A stretch of 64,000 bases of DNA from Streptomyces hokutonensis (GTDB lineage: Bacteria > Actinomycetota > Actinomycetes > Streptomycetales > Streptomycetaceae): positions 206,139 through 270,138 of the forward strand of contig NZ_BARG01000021.1 of the NCBI RefSeq assembly GCF_000376565.1, read 5' to 3'. Under the pieces are notes generated by a model. The model was not told where the DNA came from and searched no databases. It was given only the letters and a program-made list of their open reading frames with translations. Below are positions 53,196-64,000 of this stretch, one piece after another. Position numbers and translations under genes: made by a program. Every line of letters begins with the position of its first letter. Within the stretch, counting starts at the first letter, position 1.

Positions 53196-53911
53196 TGGAC
53201 GATCCCCCGCTCGCGTGCCGTCGACAGCCACTGCGGGAACTCGCCCACGAGCCGGTCGTAGAGCTCCGTGTCGGACATCTTCAGCGGGTCCGAACCGGCA
53301 TGGAAGAAGCCCGCGTTGTCGACGGCACGCTTCTGCGGCACCGCCAACTCGTCGAGTTTGCGCAGGAATTCGAACTGCTTGCTCTTCGCGTCGCCGAAGC
53401 CGACGAACTGCCAGAACATCGGTAGCTTGGCGGCCTTGCACACATAGCGTTCCGCGGCGAGCTTGTTGATCGGGCCGCCGTCGGTCTGGAAGACGACGAG
53501 CGCGGGCTCCTTGGAACCGCTGTCGAGGTAGTGGTCGATGACGGCGTCCATGGCGAGGTGGTAGCTCGTCTTGCCCATGTGCCCGAGTCCGGCCACGATG
53601 CGGTCGATCCGGCCCGCGTGGTCGGCGAGGGCGATCTCCGTGACGGCGTCGACGTCGGTCGAGAAGAAGACGACCGGTACGGTCCCGTCGTCGTCCAGGT
53701 GCGCGGACAGGCCCAACACCCGGTCGGCGAGCGCCTGCACGCTGCCGTCCTTGTAGTACGGCTTCATGGAACCCGAGTAGTCGACCACCAGATAGACGGC
53801 CGCCCGCTGCCCGTCCAGCCCGTGTTTGCGCAGCGAGACCCCGGCGCTCTTGTACAGGCTGACCAGCGCGGGCGCGGTCTCCTCGACCTTGCTGAGCGAG
53901 ATCGCGGCCAC
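53192..53911 (-). CDS. vWA-domain protein, TerF-like
   Basis: 239 residues almost filled by a von Willebrand A domain. MIDAS residues: DYSGSMKPYYKDG (DxSxS), the Thr in GKTSYHLAMD, and FQTDGGP. The MKPYYKDGSVQALADRVLGLSAHLDDDG stretch is typical of the TerF/TerY-type vWA proteins found near tellurium-resistance-like ter genes in Streptomyces; no terD-like gene is in view here. GTG start with AAGGGAG about 5 bases upstream. Upstream partner of hutD. Confidence 0.85.
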   Translation of the reverse strand: MAAISLSKVEETAPALVSLYKSAGVSLRKHGLDGQRAAVYLVVDYSGSMKPYYKDGSVQALADRVLGLSAHLDDDGTVPVVFFSTDVDAVTEIALADHAGRIDRIVAGLGHMGKTSYHLAMDAVIDHYLDSGSKEPALVVFQTDGGPINKLAAERYVCKAAKLPMFWQFVGFGDAKSKQFEFLRKLDELAVPQKRAVDNAGFFHAGSDPLKMSDTELYDRLVGEFPQWLSTARERGIVQ

Positions 53912-54026
53912 AGGGGCTCCCTTCGGATCACGGCGAAAGCATCGAGATTACGCCACGCAGGTCCGGCAGTCCCCATGTCCCCCCAACCCCCGGAATAAGG
54001 GACGTATCCGCCCCTACTCTGGCCCC

Positions 54027-54866
54027 ATGAAACGCGCCGGCGTCCTGATCCTCGCCGCCGTACCCCTCGTCCTCCTCGCGGCGACGGCCTACGGCTCCTC
54101 ACCCACCGCCCACGACGACCCGCCGCCCGCCCACCCGGCCGCCGCGGCGCAGCGCAGAGCACCCGAGGGACTGGCCGCGCCGGCCATGAAGAACCTCGCG
54201 CAGGAGCTGGTGGCCAGCGCCGAGAACTCGACGCTCGACTGGCGCAGCGCGTACGGGTATGTGCAGGACATCGGCGACGGCCAGGGCTACACCGCGGGCA
54301 TCATCGGCTTCTGCACCGGCACCCACGACCTGCTCGTCCTGGTCGAGAAGTACACCGCCGCCCACCCCGACAACGGCCTCGCCCGCTACCTCCCCGCCCT
54401 GCGCAGGGTCGACGGCACGGACTCCCACCAGGGCCTGGACCCCGGCTTCCCGGCCGCCTGGCGCGCCGAGGCGAAGGTCCCGGCGCTCCAGGCGGCGCAG
54501 GACGCGGAGCGCGACCGCATCTACTTCGACCCGGCGGTCAGCGAGGCCAAACGCGACGGCCTGGGCCCGCTGGGGCAGTTCATCTACTACGACGCGATGG
54601 TCTTCCACGGCCCGGGCACGGACGGCTTCTACGGCATCCGCACGCGCGCGATGCAGCGGGCCGCGCCCCCGGCCCAAGGCGGCGACGAGAAGGCCTACTT
54701 GAGCGCCTTCCTCGACGTCCGCCGCGCCACGATGCGGGCCAAGCACCCCGGGATCGACACCTCCCGCGTCGACACGGCCCAGCGGAAGTTCCTGGAGGAG
54801 GGGAACCTGGCGCTGCGGCCGCCGTTGGTGTGGAAGGTGTACGGGGAGACGTACCGGGTGCCGTAG
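54027..54866 (+). CDS. csn: Secreted chitosanase, GH46
   Basis: 279 residues. Signal peptide MKRAGVLILAAVPLVLLAATAYGS. The mature enzyme shows the GH46 active site: catalytic Glu in ELVASAENSTLDW, catalytic Asp in YVQDIGDGQGYTAGIIGFCTGT, and conserved YFDPAVSEAKRDGLGPLGQFIYYDAMVFHGPG and NLALRPPLVWKVYGETY. It hydrolyses chitosan outside the cell. Resembles the Streptomyces N174 enzyme throughout. No ribosome site is visible; TACTCT (54015-54020) looks like a -10 box only six bases before the ATG, so the mRNA may be leaderless. Confidence 0.94.
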   Translation: MKRAGVLILAAVPLVLLAATAYGSSPTAHDDPPPAHPAAAAQRRAPEGLAAPAMKNLAQELVASAENSTLDWRSAYGYVQDIGDGQGYTAGIIGFCTGTHDLLVLVEKYTAAHPDNGLARYLPALRRVDGTDSHQGLDPGFPAAWRAEAKVPALQAAQDAERDRIYFDPAVSEAKRDGLGPLGQFIYYDAMVFHGPGTDGFYGIRTRAMQRAAPPAQGGDEKAYLSAFLDVRRATMRAKHPGIDTSRVDTAQRKFLEEGNLALRPPLVWKVYGETYRVP

Positions 54867-54884
54867 AGGTGGGGCCGGACGCGC

Positions 54885-54927
54885 CGCGGCGCCTGCCGGT
54901 CCGGTCGGGGACTGAGCAGGCGCCGCG
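54885..54927. terminator. Candidate terminator between chitosanase and gltD
   Basis: CGCGGCGCCTGC (54885-54896) pairs with GCAGGCGCCGCG (54916-54927), 12 bp, loop of 19 bases. It lies between two convergent genes. Confidence 0.55.
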
Positions 54928-54993
54928 CTCTGTTCCGCACGCCATTGTGCGGGACGTCTATTGAGGGGATTCCCCTATATTTTCTTCCTGCCG

Positions 54994-56449
54994 TCAGACC
55001 ATCAGCGAGCGGTCCGTCGGGCGGATCGGGGCCGGGAGTTCGCTGGCGCCCGTGAGGAAGCGGTCGACACCGCGGGCGGCCGAGCGGCCCTCCGCGATCG
55101 CCCACACGATGAGGGACTGGCCGCGGCCCGCGTCACCGGCGACGAAGACGCCGGGGACGTTGGTCTGGAAGTCGGCGTCGCGGGCGATGTTGCCGCGCTC
55201 GTCGAGGTCCAGGGCGAACTGGTCGACGAGACCGTTCTCGCGGTCGGTGCCGGTGAACCCCATGGCCAGGGTGACCAGTTGGGCGGGGATCTTGCGCTCC
55301 GTGCCCGGCTTCTGGGTCAGCTTCCCCTCGACGAACTCGACCTCGACGAGGTGCAGCCACTGGACGTTGCCGTCCTCGTCGCCCTCGAAGTGGGTGGTGT
55401 TGACGGAGTAGACCCGCTCACCGCCCTCCTCGTGCGCGGAGGTCACCTTGTAGAGCATCGGGAAGGTCGGCCAGGGCTGGGAGACCGGGTTCCGCTCGTC
55501 GCCCGGGCGGGGCATGATCTCCAACTGCGTGACGGAGGCGGCCCCTTGGCGGTGCGCCGTACCCACGCAGTCCGCGCCGGTGTCGCCGCCGCCGATCACG
55601 ACGACGTGCTTGCCCGCGGCCGAGACCGGGGCGGTGACGTAGTCGCCCTCCTGCACCTTGTTGGACAGGGGCAGGTACTCCATCGCCTGGTAGACACCGG
55701 TCAACTCCCGCCCGGGGACGGGGAGATCACGCGCGGTGGTGGCACCGGCGGCGATGACGACGGCGTCGTAGCGCTTGCGCAGGTCGGTGGCCTTGAGGTC
55801 GCGGCCGATCTCGACGCCCGTGCGGAAGCGGGTGCCCTCCGCGCGCATCTGCTCGATACGGCGGTTGATGTGCCGCTTCTCCATCTTGAACTCGGGGATG
55901 CCGTACCGGAGAAGACCCCCGATGCGGTCCGCGCGCTCGTAGACGGCGACGGTGTGGCCGGCCCGGGTCAGCTGCTGGGCGGCGGCGAGGCCCGCCGGGC
56001 CCGAGCCGACGACCGCGACGGTCTTGCCGGAGAGGCGCTCCGGGGCCTGCGGGGCGACATCGCCCGTCTCCCAGGCCTTGTCGATGATGGAGACCTCGAC
56101 GTTCTTGATGGTGACCGGCGGCTGGTTGATGCCCAGCACGCACGCCGACTCGCAGGGAGCCGGGCACAACCGCCCGGTGAACTCGGGGAAGTTGTTGGTG
56201 GCGTGCAGGCGCTCGGAGGCCGCCGTCCAGTCACCGCGGTAGGCGTAGTCGTTCCACTCGGGGATCAGGTTCCCCAGCGGACAGCCGTTGTGGCAGAACG
56301 GGATACCGCAGTCCATGCACCGGCCGGCCTGCTTGCCGATGATCGGCAGCAGTGAACCGGGGACGTAGACCTCGTTCCAGTCCTTCAACCGGACGTCCAC
56401 GGGACGGGACTTGGCGACCTCGCGCCCGTGGTTCAGGAAGCCCTTCGGG

Positions 56450-56457
<8 letters not shown>
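54994..56457 (-). CDS. gltD: Glutamate synthase (NADPH) small subunit
   Basis: 487 residues. N-terminal Fe-S cysteines [19 protein letters not shown] and [15 protein letters not shown] motif [22 protein letters not shown] motif [16 protein letters not shown] and the second FAD region [23 protein letters not shown]. Passes electrons from NADPH to the large subunit, which turns 2-oxoglutarate and glutamine into two glutamates. Start ATG overlaps the gltB stop by 8 bases, so gltB and gltD form an operon. Confidence 0.96.
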
Positions 56458-61045
<4,588 letters not shown>

Positions 61046-61107
61046 CGGCTCTCCCGTTGTCGTCGTGGCATATGCATGGGCATAGGGACGACGTTGGCCC
61101 TCTGCGG

Positions 61108-61134
61108 GTAAGCGCAAAATTTCGTGCAGGTTAC
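61108..61134 (-). promoter_or_regulatory. GlnR-like binding site of gltB
   Basis: On the minus strand GTAAC (61130-61134), six bases, GAAAT (61119-61123), six bases, CTTAC (61108-61112). The Streptomyces GlnR box is gTnAC-n6-GaAAC in repeated units; the first two half sites fit at 9 of 10 positions and the third at 4 of 5. It lies 63-89 bases before the gltB start. GlnR is the nitrogen regulator of actinobacteria, so control of glutamate synthase is biologically sensible. Confidence 0.45.
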
Positions 61135-61138
61135 ATGA

Positions 61139-61173
61139 TGGAACGGTTCTCGGGAACCGGATACTCCGTTCCA
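61139..61173. repeat. Double inverted repeat upstream of the GlnR-like site
   Basis: Outer arms TGGAACGG (61139-61146) and CCGTTCCA (61166-61173); inner arms CGGTTC (61144-61149) and GAACCG (61154-61159). The two pairings share bases and exclude each other in part, so alternative hairpins or two overlapping protein sites are possible. Directly next to the GlnR-like half site. Confidence 0.4.
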
Positions 61174-61410
61174 ACATGCGGACGCCGCGGGGTGGCGGCG
61201 GTGCACCGCATCAGCGGTGGAGATGAAGGGGACCAAAGCGGACAGATCGATGTCCGCCGGACCAGGGCAGAGGGAGCGTCGTCGCCCATCCCGCGGGTGC
61301 GCCCCGGGCGTCGTTGCCCGCAGCGCTTACGGCTCATGCCCAGTGGTTAAGCGTTCGAAACCAGCGAGTAACGGCTACTTATGCGGACCACCGCATAAGT
61401 GCGCGTCGAG

Positions 61411-62142
61411 CTATCCTACGACCGTTCCGAACAGGGTGCCCAGGGCGTACGTCACACCGGCCGCCGCGCCGCCCAGCGCGAGCTGCCGCAGCCCGCTGAA
61501 CCACCAGGTCCGCGCGGTCACCCGGGCCACCACCGCACCACAGCCGAACAGCCCGACGAACGCGAGCAGCAGCGCCGGCCACAGCGCGGTCGCGCCGAGC
61601 AGGAACGGCAGTACGGGAAGCAGCGCGCCCAGCGCGAACGAGCCGAAGGACGAGACGGCGGCGACGAGCGGCGAGGGCAGGTCGCCCGGGTCGATCCCCA
61701 ACTCCTCCCGGGCGTGTATCTCCAGGGCCTGCTCGGGATCGCGCGAGAGCTGCCGGGCGACTTCGCGAGCCAGCCCCGCCTCGACCCCGCGGCTCTCGTA
61801 GAGGGCGGCGAGCTCGCTCTCCTCGTCCTCCGGATGCTTGCGCAACTCCCGCCGCTCGACGTCGAGTTCGGCCTCGACCAGCTCACGCTGGGAGGCGACG
61901 GAGGTGTATTCGCCGGCCGCCATGGAGAAGGCACCGGCGGCGAGCCCGGCCAGCCCGGTGATGACGACGGTCTGATGGCTGACGGCGCCGCCGACGACAC
62001 CGGTCATCAGCGCGAGGTTGGAGACGAGACCGTCCATCGCGCCGAACACCGCGGGGCGCAGCCAGCCGCCGTTCACATCGCGGTGGGTGTGGTTGTCGCG
62101 GTGCGCCTCGTGGAGCGTCGCCTCGGTCTCGATGATGGCCAT
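61411..62142 (-). CDS. VIT1/CCC1-type metal transporter
   Basis: 243 residues. N-terminal VNGGWLRPAVFGAMDGLVSNLALMTGVVGG and AAGAFSMAAGEYTSVASQRELVEAEL (conserved metal path with Met, Glu) are VIT family marks; a cytosolic helical metal-binding segment (ERRELRKHPEDEESELAALYESRGVEAG) follows, then three more membrane helices. It exports or stores Fe2+/Mn2+. An iron box overlaps its predicted -10 region. ATG with GGGGGA about 8 bases upstream. Confidence 0.9.
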   Translation of the reverse strand: MAIIETEATLHEAHRDNHTHRDVNGGWLRPAVFGAMDGLVSNLALMTGVVGGAVSHQTVVITGLAGLAAGAFSMAAGEYTSVASQRELVEAELDVERRELRKHPEDEESELAALYESRGVEAGLAREVARQLSRDPEQALEIHAREELGIDPGDLPSPLVAAVSSFGSFALGALLPVLPFLLGATALWPALLLAFVGLFGCGAVVARVTARTWWFSGLRQLALGGAAAGVTYALGTLFGTVVG

Positions 62143-62161
62143 GCGGTGATCCCCCAGGGGC

Positions 62162-62180
62162 TAAGGTAAGGCTAAGTTTA
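62162..62180 (-). promoter_or_regulatory. Iron box (DmdR1/IdeR-type operator) of the VIT gene
   Basis: TAAGGTAAGGCTAAGTTTA agrees with the Streptomyces iron box TTAGGTTAGGCTAACCTAA at 14 of 19 positions, including AGG and the AGGCTAA core. It starts 20 bases before the ATG and covers the predicted -10 box. A second, weaker copy with a perfect GGCTAACC core lies at 62243-62261. Confidence 0.7.
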
Positions 62181-62202
62181 GACAAGTTCTACTCTTCGAC
62201 AA
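62175..62202 (-). promoter_or_regulatory. Predicted promoter of the VIT gene
   Basis: On the minus strand TTGTCG (62197-62202), 16-base spacer, TAAACT (62175-62180). Good agreement with the HrdB-type consensus. The iron box covers the -10 hexamer, consistent with repression or with metal-dependent switching. Confidence 0.5.
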
Positions 62203-62423
62203 CACCGAACATACGCCGATCATTTCCCGCTCACCAGCAAGGAAAGGCTGGGCTAACCAGCACGTTCACTCTCGAACGCTCATCCGAGCCACTAGCCCAT
62301 CAAATGTCGACCGGGTGATGCTGCACTCCGTCAGGCTCTGCCGAAGGCCTCCCGTGGGAGACATCCGCAAAGGGTTCCGCGCCCTGAGGCGCTCTGAGGG
62401 AACCCCGTAGGGAGAGGCCGCGT

Positions 62424-63632
62424 ATGGCATCGATCGCCTGCATTCCCCCGGTCCCGGCGCCCAAGAACGCCACCGAACTCCGCGAACGGGCACGCGGCGC
62501 GCTGCTCGGCCTGGCGGTCGGGGACGCCCTGGGCGCACCGGCGGAGAACATGAAGCCCTCCGAGATCCGCGCCCGCTGGGGCCGTATCGAGGGATACGTG
62601 GCGGAGAACCCGGCGGGCACGGACGACACCGAGTACGCGATCTTCTCCGGCCTCCTCCTCGCCCGCCACGGCTCGGCCCTCACCCCCTCCCATGTGGAGG
62701 CGGCCTGGCACGAGTGGATCGCGGACCGGGACGAGGGCCCGTTCCGGGGCGCGGGCTTCAGCGAACGCGGCACCCTGGAGAACCTCCGCCGGGGCCTCGC
62801 CGCCCCCATCTCCGCCCAGCACCGCCACGCCTGGAGCGACGGCCTGGCCATGCGCGCGGCCCCCTTCGGCGTCTTCGCGGCGGGCCGCCCGGCGGAAGCA
62901 GCCCGATTGGTGGCGATCGACGGCTCGGTGAGCCACGACGGCGAGGGCATCTACGGCGGCCAGGCCGTGGCAGCGGGCGTAGCGGCGGCGATGGCGGGAG
63001 CCCCGACGATCGCGGTGGTCGCCTCCGCCCTCGCCGTCGTCCCCGACGACTCCTGGACGGCCCGCTCCCTGCGCCGCGCGGTGGCGGTCGCCCACCGCGG
63101 CGAACGCGCGGTCCGCTCCGCGGTCGTCATCGGCGGCTACCCCTGGACCGACCTCGCCCCCGAGGCGGTCGCCCTCGCCTTCGGCGCCTACGCGGCAGCC
63201 GACGGCGACTTCGTGGACTCCGTCCTCACCGCGGTCAACATGGGCCGCGACGCGGATACGACGGCGGCGGTGGCGGGCGCGTTGGCGGGAGCGACACGGG
63301 GCGCCTCCGCGATCCCTCTGGACTGGGCATCAGCGATCGGCCCGGCGCGCGGCAGCTGCCTGCCGGCGATGGCGGGCCATCACGTCCTGGACATCGCGGA
63401 GTTGCTGGTGCCGGGGGAGGACACCAAGTGGGGTGGCGCGGTGCGCCGCGATCGGGGGGAGGGCGGCGGGGGGCGTGGCACGGCGGGACGAGATCAGAGG
63501 GAGGACGCCGGGGGGCGCGACGCGGCGGGGCGAGATCAGAGGGAGGGCACCGGGTGGGGCCACGCGGCGGGGCGGGATCAGGGGGAGGACGAGTACGTGC
63601 TGGCGGCGGACGAGGACGAGGTGCAGGCATGA
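62424..63632 (+). CDS. ADP-ribosylglycohydrolase family protein
   Basis: 402 residues. The N-terminal 330 residues are an ADP-ribosylglycohydrolase (DraG-like) domain with RARGALLGLAVGDALGAPAE, the metal-binding GTDDTEYAIFSG, SHDGEGIYGGQ, and NMGRDADTTAAVAGALAGA with the second metal-binding Asp-Asp-Thr group. It removes ADP-ribose from proteins or small molecules. Residues after about 340 are not family-like: they are three and a half copies of a 14-residue Gly/Arg/Asp repeat (consensus RDQREDAGGRDAAG). ATG with GGGAGAGG six bases upstream. Its stop overlaps the next gene by ATGA. Confidence 0.9.
   Translation: MASIACIPPVPAPKNATELRERARGALLGLAVGDALGAPAENMKPSEIRARWGRIEGYVAENPAGTDDTEYAIFSGLLLARHGSALTPSHVEAAWHEWIADRDEGPFRGAGFSERGTLENLRRGLAAPISAQHRHAWSDGLAMRAAPFGVFAAGRPAEAARLVAIDGSVSHDGEGIYGGQAVAAGVAAAMAGAPTIAVVASALAVVPDDSWTARSLRRAVAVAHRGERAVRSAVVIGGYPWTDLAPEAVALAFGAYAAADGDFVDSVLTAVNMGRDADTTAAVAGALAGATRGASAIPLDWASAIGPARGSCLPAMAGHHVLDIAELLVPGEDTKWGGAVRRDRGEGGGGRGTAGRDQREDAGGRDAAGRDQREGTGWGHAAGRDQGEDEYVLAADEDEVQA
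63451..63593 (+). repeat. 42-bp tandem repeat in the hydrolase gene
   Basis: Units begin at 63451, 63493, 63535 and (partial) 63577, a period of exactly 42 bases, marked by ATCAGAGGGAGG-type starts. Because 42 is a multiple of three the reading frame is kept and a 14-residue repeat is made. Copies differ by several bases. Confidence 0.85.
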
Positions 63633-64000
63633 GAACAGCCAACGACGACGGACTCGCCGCCGGGGACGCGAACACTCCGCAGTATCCGCTGGGTGCGGGA
63701 GCGGAGACGGGAGCAGGAGCGGAGGTAGGAGCGGAGACGGGAGCGGGAGCGGAAGTAGGAGCGGAGACGGGAGCGGGAGCGGCTGAGGGCGGTTGCGCGC
63801 CGATGGGGCCGCCCGCGCCCGACACGGTTCGGCGCACACGCCGCGAACTCGCGGCCGGCGATGGCGAGTCCGCCCCGGTGCGGCCACCTGCACCCGACAC
63901 CGCTCACCCCACACACCTCGCCGTAGCACCCGCACCCGCACCCGCACCCGCACCCGCCAACGGCGAGTCCGCCCCGGTGGGGCCACCGCACACCCTTCAT
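63629..64000 (+). CDS. Low-complexity N-terminus of a downstream protein (runs off window)
   Basis: 124 codons without stop from the ATG at 63629, which overlaps the stop of the hydrolase gene (ATGA). The visible part is Gly/Ala/Glu repeats (GAETGAGAEV, 10 residues, nearly three times), two GESAPV blocks and an AP repeat. I recall tandem ADP-ribosylglycohydrolase genes at this place in Streptomyces, so the main domain may follow beyond the window, but nothing here proves it. Confidence 0.65.
   Translation, partial: MRTANDDGLAAGDANTPQYPLGAGAETGAGAEVGAETGAGAEVGAETGAGAAEGGCAPMGPPAPDTVRRTRRELAAGDGESAPVRPPAPDTAHPTHLAVAPAPAPAPAPANGESAPVGPPHTLH
63698..63782 (+). repeat. 30-bp tandem repeat
   Basis: Units start at 63698, 63728 and 63758 (third partial, 25 bases). 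Nearly identical and in frame, giving GAETGAGAEV. Confidence 0.85.
63926..63955 (+). repeat. Hexamer repeat (GCACCC)5
   Basis: Five perfect copies of GCACCC in a row, coding for an Ala-Pro repeat. Confidence 0.9.

Larger units (their letters stand above)
61046..61410. other. 365-bp gap upstream of gltB
   Basis: No gene is supported. The stretch lies between the 3' end of the VIT transporter gene and gltB, both on the minus strand, and holds the gltB leader, the GlnR-like site and a double inverted repeat (61139-61173). Open frames here are arginine-rich shadows. Confidence 0.55.

Overview
The window is a high-GC (roughly 70%+) actinobacterial chromosome segment, almost certainly from a Streptomyces. 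The protein content supports this: a PolA with the actinobacterial Tyr O-helix, an SPW_0924-type micro-protein, a GH46 chitosanase, Tat- and lipobox-exported proteins, and a core order polA / branched-chain amino acid ABC operon / ANTAR regulator / pyruvate kinase / gltDB that I recall from Streptomyces coelicolor. Genes are dense, many overlap by ATGA/GTGA/TGATG, and neither rRNA, CRISPR nor an obvious prophage is present. One tRNA-like gene is present.

Layout. 0-10.3 kb: end of a methyltransferase gene, the HrpB helicase, a DUF3068 membrane protein, a 44-residue micro-protein, a secreted lytic transglycosylase, a DUF4184 membrane protein, a small hypothetical gene and DNA polymerase I. 10.8-14.4 kb: an FdhF/YdeP-type molybdo-oxidoreductase, a PaaI-like thioesterase and a membrane-anchored unknown. 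14.6-20.3 kb: a five-gene liv-type ABC operon closed by a strong two-way terminator. 20.3-23.5 kb: the PdtaR-like ANTAR regulator, a short tRNA with a CAA anticodon and textbook terminator, a free-standing LAGLIDADG/HTH gene, and pyruvate kinase. 23.6-29.2 kb: a SIMPL protein, a Tat-exported 5'-nucleotidase, and a DesAB-like pair (amino-acid decarboxylase plus N-hydroxylase) without DesC or DesD partners. 29.3-35.8 kb: aminopeptidase N, an orphan receiver, chorismate mutase, an AraC regulator and a divergent GH35 beta-galactosidase.

35.8-40.8 kb holds a MoxR ATPase / DUF2201-vWA protein / unknown-protein trio, with a zinc metallopeptidase with a C-terminal zinc ribbon divergent from it. This resembles the predicted MoxR-vWA conflict systems and is one of the more interesting parts of the window.

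40.8-50.9 kb is an eleven-gene cluster that matches, gene for gene, much of the KstR2 regulon of mycobacteria for degrading the last two steroid rings (HIP pathway): two SDRs, echA20, ipdA, ipdB, ipdC, fadA6, kstR2, ipdF and two acyl-CoA dehydrogenases. Its two divergent promoter regions carry nearly identical palindromes that look like the KstR2 operator. It lacks fadD3 within the window. An orphan cytochrome b (QcrB paralogue) lies next to it.

52.6-64 kb: a HutD/vWA pair, chitosanase, gltD-gltB with a GlnR-like site upstream, a VIT-type metal transporter whose predicted promoter is overlapped by an iron box, an ADP-ribosylglycohydrolase with a 42-bp repeat at its 3' end, and the start of a following repeat-rich gene that runs off the window. 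All regulatory sites are read by eye and are predictions.
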